Shown in pieces: positions 61,446 to 64,000 of a stretch of 64,000 bases of DNA. Position numbers and translations under genes: made by a program. Source of the DNA: Paraburkholderia monticola (GTDB lineage: Bacteria; Pseudomonadota; Gammaproteobacteria; Burkholderiales; Burkholderiaceae). The notes below the pieces were generated by a model. The model made no database searches, was not told the DNA's origin, and was given only the letters and a program-made list of their open reading frames with translations. The stretch covers positions 558,001 to 622,000 of the forward strand of contig NZ_LRBG01000039.1 of the NCBI RefSeq assembly GCF_001580545.1, read 5' to 3'. How positions within the stretch are numbered: the stretch's first letter is position 1; each line of letters begins with the position of its first letter.

Positions 61446-63008
61446 ATGACTCAAGTCGACAACGCTCTCACCCTCGTGCCCGGCGAGGTCACGCTCGATC
61501 AATTGCGCACCGTGCTGCGCGAACGCGGGCCGATCGCGATCGATCCGCGCGCGTTTGCCGCGGTCGAACGCAGCCACGCGGTGGTCGACGACGTGATCGC
61601 GCGCGGCGCGGTCGTCTACGGCATCAACACGGGCTTCGGCAAGATGGCGCAAACGGTCATTGCGCCGGACAAGCTCACCGAACTGCAACGCAATCTCGTG
61701 CTGTCGCACAGTGCCGGCACCGGCGATCTGCTGCCCGACAGCACCGTGCGGCTCGTGATGACGCTCAAGGCGATCAGCCTCGCGCGCGGACATTCGGGCG
61801 TGCGGCCCGACGCGGTGCACGCGCTCGTGCGCCTCGTCAACGCGGGGGTCTATCCGTGCATTCCGTCGAAAGGCTCGGTCGGCGCATCGGGCGATCTCGC
61901 GCCGCTCGCGCATATGACCTCGATGCTGATCGGTCTCGGCGACGCGCGCGTTCGCGGCGAACGCGTGAGCGCGCTCGAAGGCTTGCGGTATGCCGGTCTC
62001 GAACCGTTGCAGCTCGGTCCGAAGGAAGGGCTCGCGTTTCTGAACGGCACCCAGGTGTCGACCGCGCTCGCGCTGGTCGGCCTGTTCGCGGCGGAAGACG
62101 TGTTCGCCTCGGCAATGCTCGCGGGCGCGCTGTCGCTCGAAGCGATCAAGGGCTCGCTCGTGCCGTTCGATGCGCGCATCCACGCGGCGCGCGGCCAGCG
62201 TGGCCAGATCGACGTGGCCGCCGCCTACCGCACCTTGCTCGACGATAGCGCGATCGTCGCATCGCATCGCGACTGTGGACGGGTGCAGGACCCTTACTCG
62301 ATCCGCTGCCAGCCGCAGGTGATGGGCGCGTGCCTCGACCAGCTCCGTCATGCGGCCGAGGTGCTGCGCATCGAAGCGAACGCGGCCTCGGACAATCCAC
62401 TCGTGTTCGCCGACGAAGGCGACGTCTTGTCGGGCGGCAACTTCCATGCGGAACCGGTGGCGATCGCGGCCGACGACATCGCGATCGCGATCGCCGAAAT
62501 CGGCGCGCTGTCCGAGCGGCGGCTTGCGTTGCTGCTCGATTCGAACCTGTCGGGTCTGCCGCCGTTCCTCGTCAGCGACGGTGGCCTGCATTCGGGCTTC
62601 ATGATCGCCCAGGTGACCGCCGCGGCGCTCGCCTCGGAGAACAAGTCGCTCGCGCATCCGGCGAGCGTCGATAGTCTGCCGACCTCGGCGAATCAGGAGG
62701 ATCACGTGTCGATGGCGACCTACGCCGCGCGGCGGCTGGGCGACATGGCGGAGAACACCGGCGTGGTGGTCGGCATCGAGGCGATGGCGGCCGCGCAAGG
62801 TATCGACTTTCATCGGCCGTTGCGCTCGACGTCGACGCTGGAGCGCGTGATCGGCCGGATTCGCGAGGACGTCGCCTTCTACGACAAGGACCGCTTCTTC
62901 GCCGACGATATCGCCGCGATGAAAGCGTGGGTGTCGACGATCGAGGCGCCCGAAACGGTGGCGCGTCTGTTGCCGAGTCATCGCGCGGCGAGCGCTCGAA
63001 GCGCGTGA
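61446..63008 (+). CDS. hutH: Histidine ammonia-lyase (HutH)
   Basis: This 520-residue enzyme removes ammonia from histidine to give urocanate. The self-formed MIO group comes from Ala147-Ser148-Gly149 (KGSVGASGDLAPLAHMT). Tyr58 (VVYGINTGFG) is the catalytic base, and LVLSHSAGTG carries the Ser-His pair typical of histidine-specific members as opposed to tyrosine or phenylalanine lyases. The start at 61446 is preferred to an earlier one at 61392, which adds no family sequence. No hutU or hutI gene is in the window, so this may be a second copy. Confidence 0.88.
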   Translation: MTQVDNALTLVPGEVTLDQLRTVLRERGPIAIDPRAFAAVERSHAVVDDVIARGAVVYGINTGFGKMAQTVIAPDKLTELQRNLVLSHSAGTGDLLPDSTVRLVMTLKAISLARGHSGVRPDAVHALVRLVNAGVYPCIPSKGSVGASGDLAPLAHMTSMLIGLGDARVRGERVSALEGLRYAGLEPLQLGPKEGLAFLNGTQVSTALALVGLFAAEDVFASAMLAGALSLEAIKGSLVPFDARIHAARGQRGQIDVAAAYRTLLDDSAIVASHRDCGRVQDPYSIRCQPQVMGACLDQLRHAAEVLRIEANAASDNPLVFADEGDVLSGGNFHAEPVAIAADDIAIAIAEIGALSERRLALLLDSNLSGLPPFLVSDGGLHSGFMIAQVTAAALASENKSLAHPASVDSLPTSANQEDHVSMATYAARRLGDMAENTGVVVGIEAMAAAQGIDFHRPLRSTSTLERVIGRIREDVAFYDKDRFFADDIAAMKAWVSTIEAPETVARLLPSHRAASARSA

Positions 63009-63026
63009 AGGCCGGAGCGTGCGCCT

Positions 63027-63269
63027 ATGACTGCAACACGCGCTCCCCTCTCATCTCCACGCCGGCAGTTGCAGGTGCGCGACAACGAGCAACGCACACG
63101 CTTTATCCTCGTCTGGGCCGATGCCGCCGACGGTCACGCGGAACTCGCGTCGCCCCGATCGTTTCGCACGATCCGCGCGGCGATCGCCGAAGGCATCGCG
63201 CGATTCGGCTTGCTGCCGGTGCGCTGCAAAGTGACCGTGTCGGGCGCGGCGCAACCGGTACGCTCTTAG
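63027..63269 (+). CDS. Small hypothetical protein (80 residues)
   Basis: A compact hydrophilic protein: MTATRAPLSSPRRQLQVRDNE, then RFILVWADAADGHAELASPRSFRTIRAAIAEG and GLLPVRCKVTVSG. It follows hutH by 18 nt on the same strand, and its stop overlaps the stop of the opposite gene. I do not recognise it. Confidence 0.5.
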   Translation: MTATRAPLSSPRRQLQVRDNEQRTRFILVWADAADGHAELASPRSFRTIRAAIAEGIARFGLLPVRCKVTVSGAAQPVRS

Positions 63270-64000
63270 CCGGCTTGCGGCGCACCGTGAATGCGCATCC
63301 GCCGCAGTTCCCTGCGCGCGATGCGTGCGAGGTTGCCGTACAGGCCGCCCATCGCGATCGCGTAGGCCAACGCGGCACCGGTTGCACCCATGCGTGGCAC
63401 GAGCAGCAACAGCAACACGACCTGCACGCACGCGGCCGCTGCAACGCTCGCATAGAGCACGCGATGCTGCGCGCGGTACTTCAGATACGTCGGCGCCATC
63501 GCGACCAGCACGACGAAGGCCGCCGTCAACGCGAGCAGGCGTAATGCGACGAGGCCTTCGTCCGCGAACTCCGGGCGAAACAGCGCGAGCAGTTCGCGCG
63601 TCAAGCCGAAGGCCAACGCAAGATATGCGACGAGCGGCGCCGCCAGCCATCGCAGCCGCTTGCGCCGCAGCGACTGGATCGCGTCGACATTGCGCTGCTC
63701 CAGCAGGATCGCCAGCTGCCCCGCGTACAGACGATTGGTCGCTGTGGCGAGCACCTGCGCGATGCCCGCCACGCCCATCGCGACCGCATACGCGCCGACC
63801 GCGCCCGCCGACGGTTGCAACCAGTCGAGCACGATCACGCCCGCCTGCCCCAGCACCGCCATGGACATCCGATAGATCCAGAACGGCCGTGCGTCGGCTT
63901 CCCACGTTTGCGCATCTTCAAGCGCCGTCGCCTGCCACACCTGCGGCGGCGTATGACGGCGAACCAGCTTCAGCATGATCGCGAGCGCGACGACCCACGC
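63266..64000 (-). CDS. Flippase-like polysaccharide export membrane protein, partial (5' end outside window)
   Basis: The frame is open to the right edge (the codons at 63977-64000 continue it), so the start is outside. The visible C-terminal part of about 244 residues has at least six hydrophobic segments, such as MAVLGQAGVIVLDWLQPSAGAVGAYAVAMG and VLLLLLVPRMGATGAALAYAIAMG. The latter is typical of the Wzx/MATE-like oligosaccharide flippases (the PxxGxxGAAxA helix). The role is probably lipid-linked sugar transport. No other polysaccharide gene is visible. Confidence 0.7.
   Translation of the reverse strand, partial: AWVVALAIMLKLVRRHTPPQVWQATALEDAQTWEADARPFWIYRMSMAVLGQAGVIVLDWLQPSAGAVGAYAVAMGVAGIAQVLATATNRLYAGQLAILLEQRNVDAIQSLRRKRLRWLAAPLVAYLALAFGLTRELLALFRPEFADEGLVALRLLALTAAFVVLVAMAPTYLKYRAQHRVLYASVAAAACVQVVLLLLLVPRMGATGAALAYAIAMGGLYGNLARIARRELRRMRIHGAPQAG

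Noticed and set aside
60171..62981. Very long leftward open frame (over 900 codons) opposite hisC-like and hutH genes
   Set aside because: It is an antisense artefact of high third-position GC; the plus strand has intact catalytic motifs throughout.
1..64000. Search for CRISPR arrays, tRNA, rRNA and phage attachment sites
   Set aside because: No regularly spaced repeats, cloverleaf-like segments or integrase-linked direct repeats were found by reading the sequence.

Overview
The window looks like an accessory or second-replicon region of a high-GC betaproteobacterium, most likely Paraburkholderia or a close Burkholderiaceae relative. The reasons are the strong G/C third-position bias, a Burkholderia-type porin, DUF4148 proteins, a PaoABC-type aldehyde oxidoreductase, type VI secretion genes, and many LysR/GntR-controlled catabolic operons. 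No rRNA, tRNA or CRISPR array was seen.

Layout, left to right. 1-4.0 kb: a leftward operon of a short leader ORF, a DUF3311 protein, a sodium:solute symporter and two amidohydrolases, the last cut by the window edge. 4.1-7.2 kb: an amino-acid-type solute-binding protein, a porin and a LysR regulator; one 19-bp motif recurs in the two divergent promoter regions. 7.2-11.4 kb: paoC-paoB-paoA and, behind them, a remnant of a second molybdopterin enzyme. 11.5-18.6 kb: a patchwork of small genes, a broken IS6-type transposase, a DUF4148 protein, a cis-CaaD-like tautomerase, a truncated DJ-1/PfpI gene, an SDR with a GlxA-type regulator, and another tautomerase.

18.6-28.0 kb: the clearest coherent system, a biuret/triuret (or related ureide) utilisation operon. 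It holds allophanate hydrolase, a BMP-family ABC importer (binding protein, two permeases, double ATPase), biuret hydrolase, a second isochorismatase-fold hydrolase (triuret hydrolase candidate), an AtzH-like protein and a GntR/FCD regulator. A 30-bp near-perfect palindrome abuts the first start codon. The logic is import, stepwise hydrolysis to allophanate, then release of ammonia and CO2.

28-42 kb: an AlaX-type editing protein, a BKACE enzyme, a group of unrecognised genes (31.3-33.9 kb) beside a secreted nitroreductase, a class II amidotransferase, an Nramp transporter, a metallophosphoesterase and a GGDEF/EAL protein. 41.2-46.1 kb: a five-gene, almost fully overlapping operon (PanE-like, VOC, MaoC, CaiB/BaiF, AroE-like) with a LysR gene. 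46.1-50.4 kb: a DUF4148 protein, an isolated adenylate-cyclase-type membrane domain, an anti-sigma fragment, a secreted tannase-family esterase and an SDR.

50.5-56.8 kb: a broken type VI secretion locus. Intact tssJ, tssG, clpV and tssE flank a breakpoint where a 5'-truncated tssF and a 5'-truncated hcp lie back to back. 57-63 kb: a histidine-type ABC importer, HisC-like aminotransferase and histidine ammonia-lyase operon behind two TATATA-centred palindromes. The right edge cuts a flippase-like membrane protein gene.
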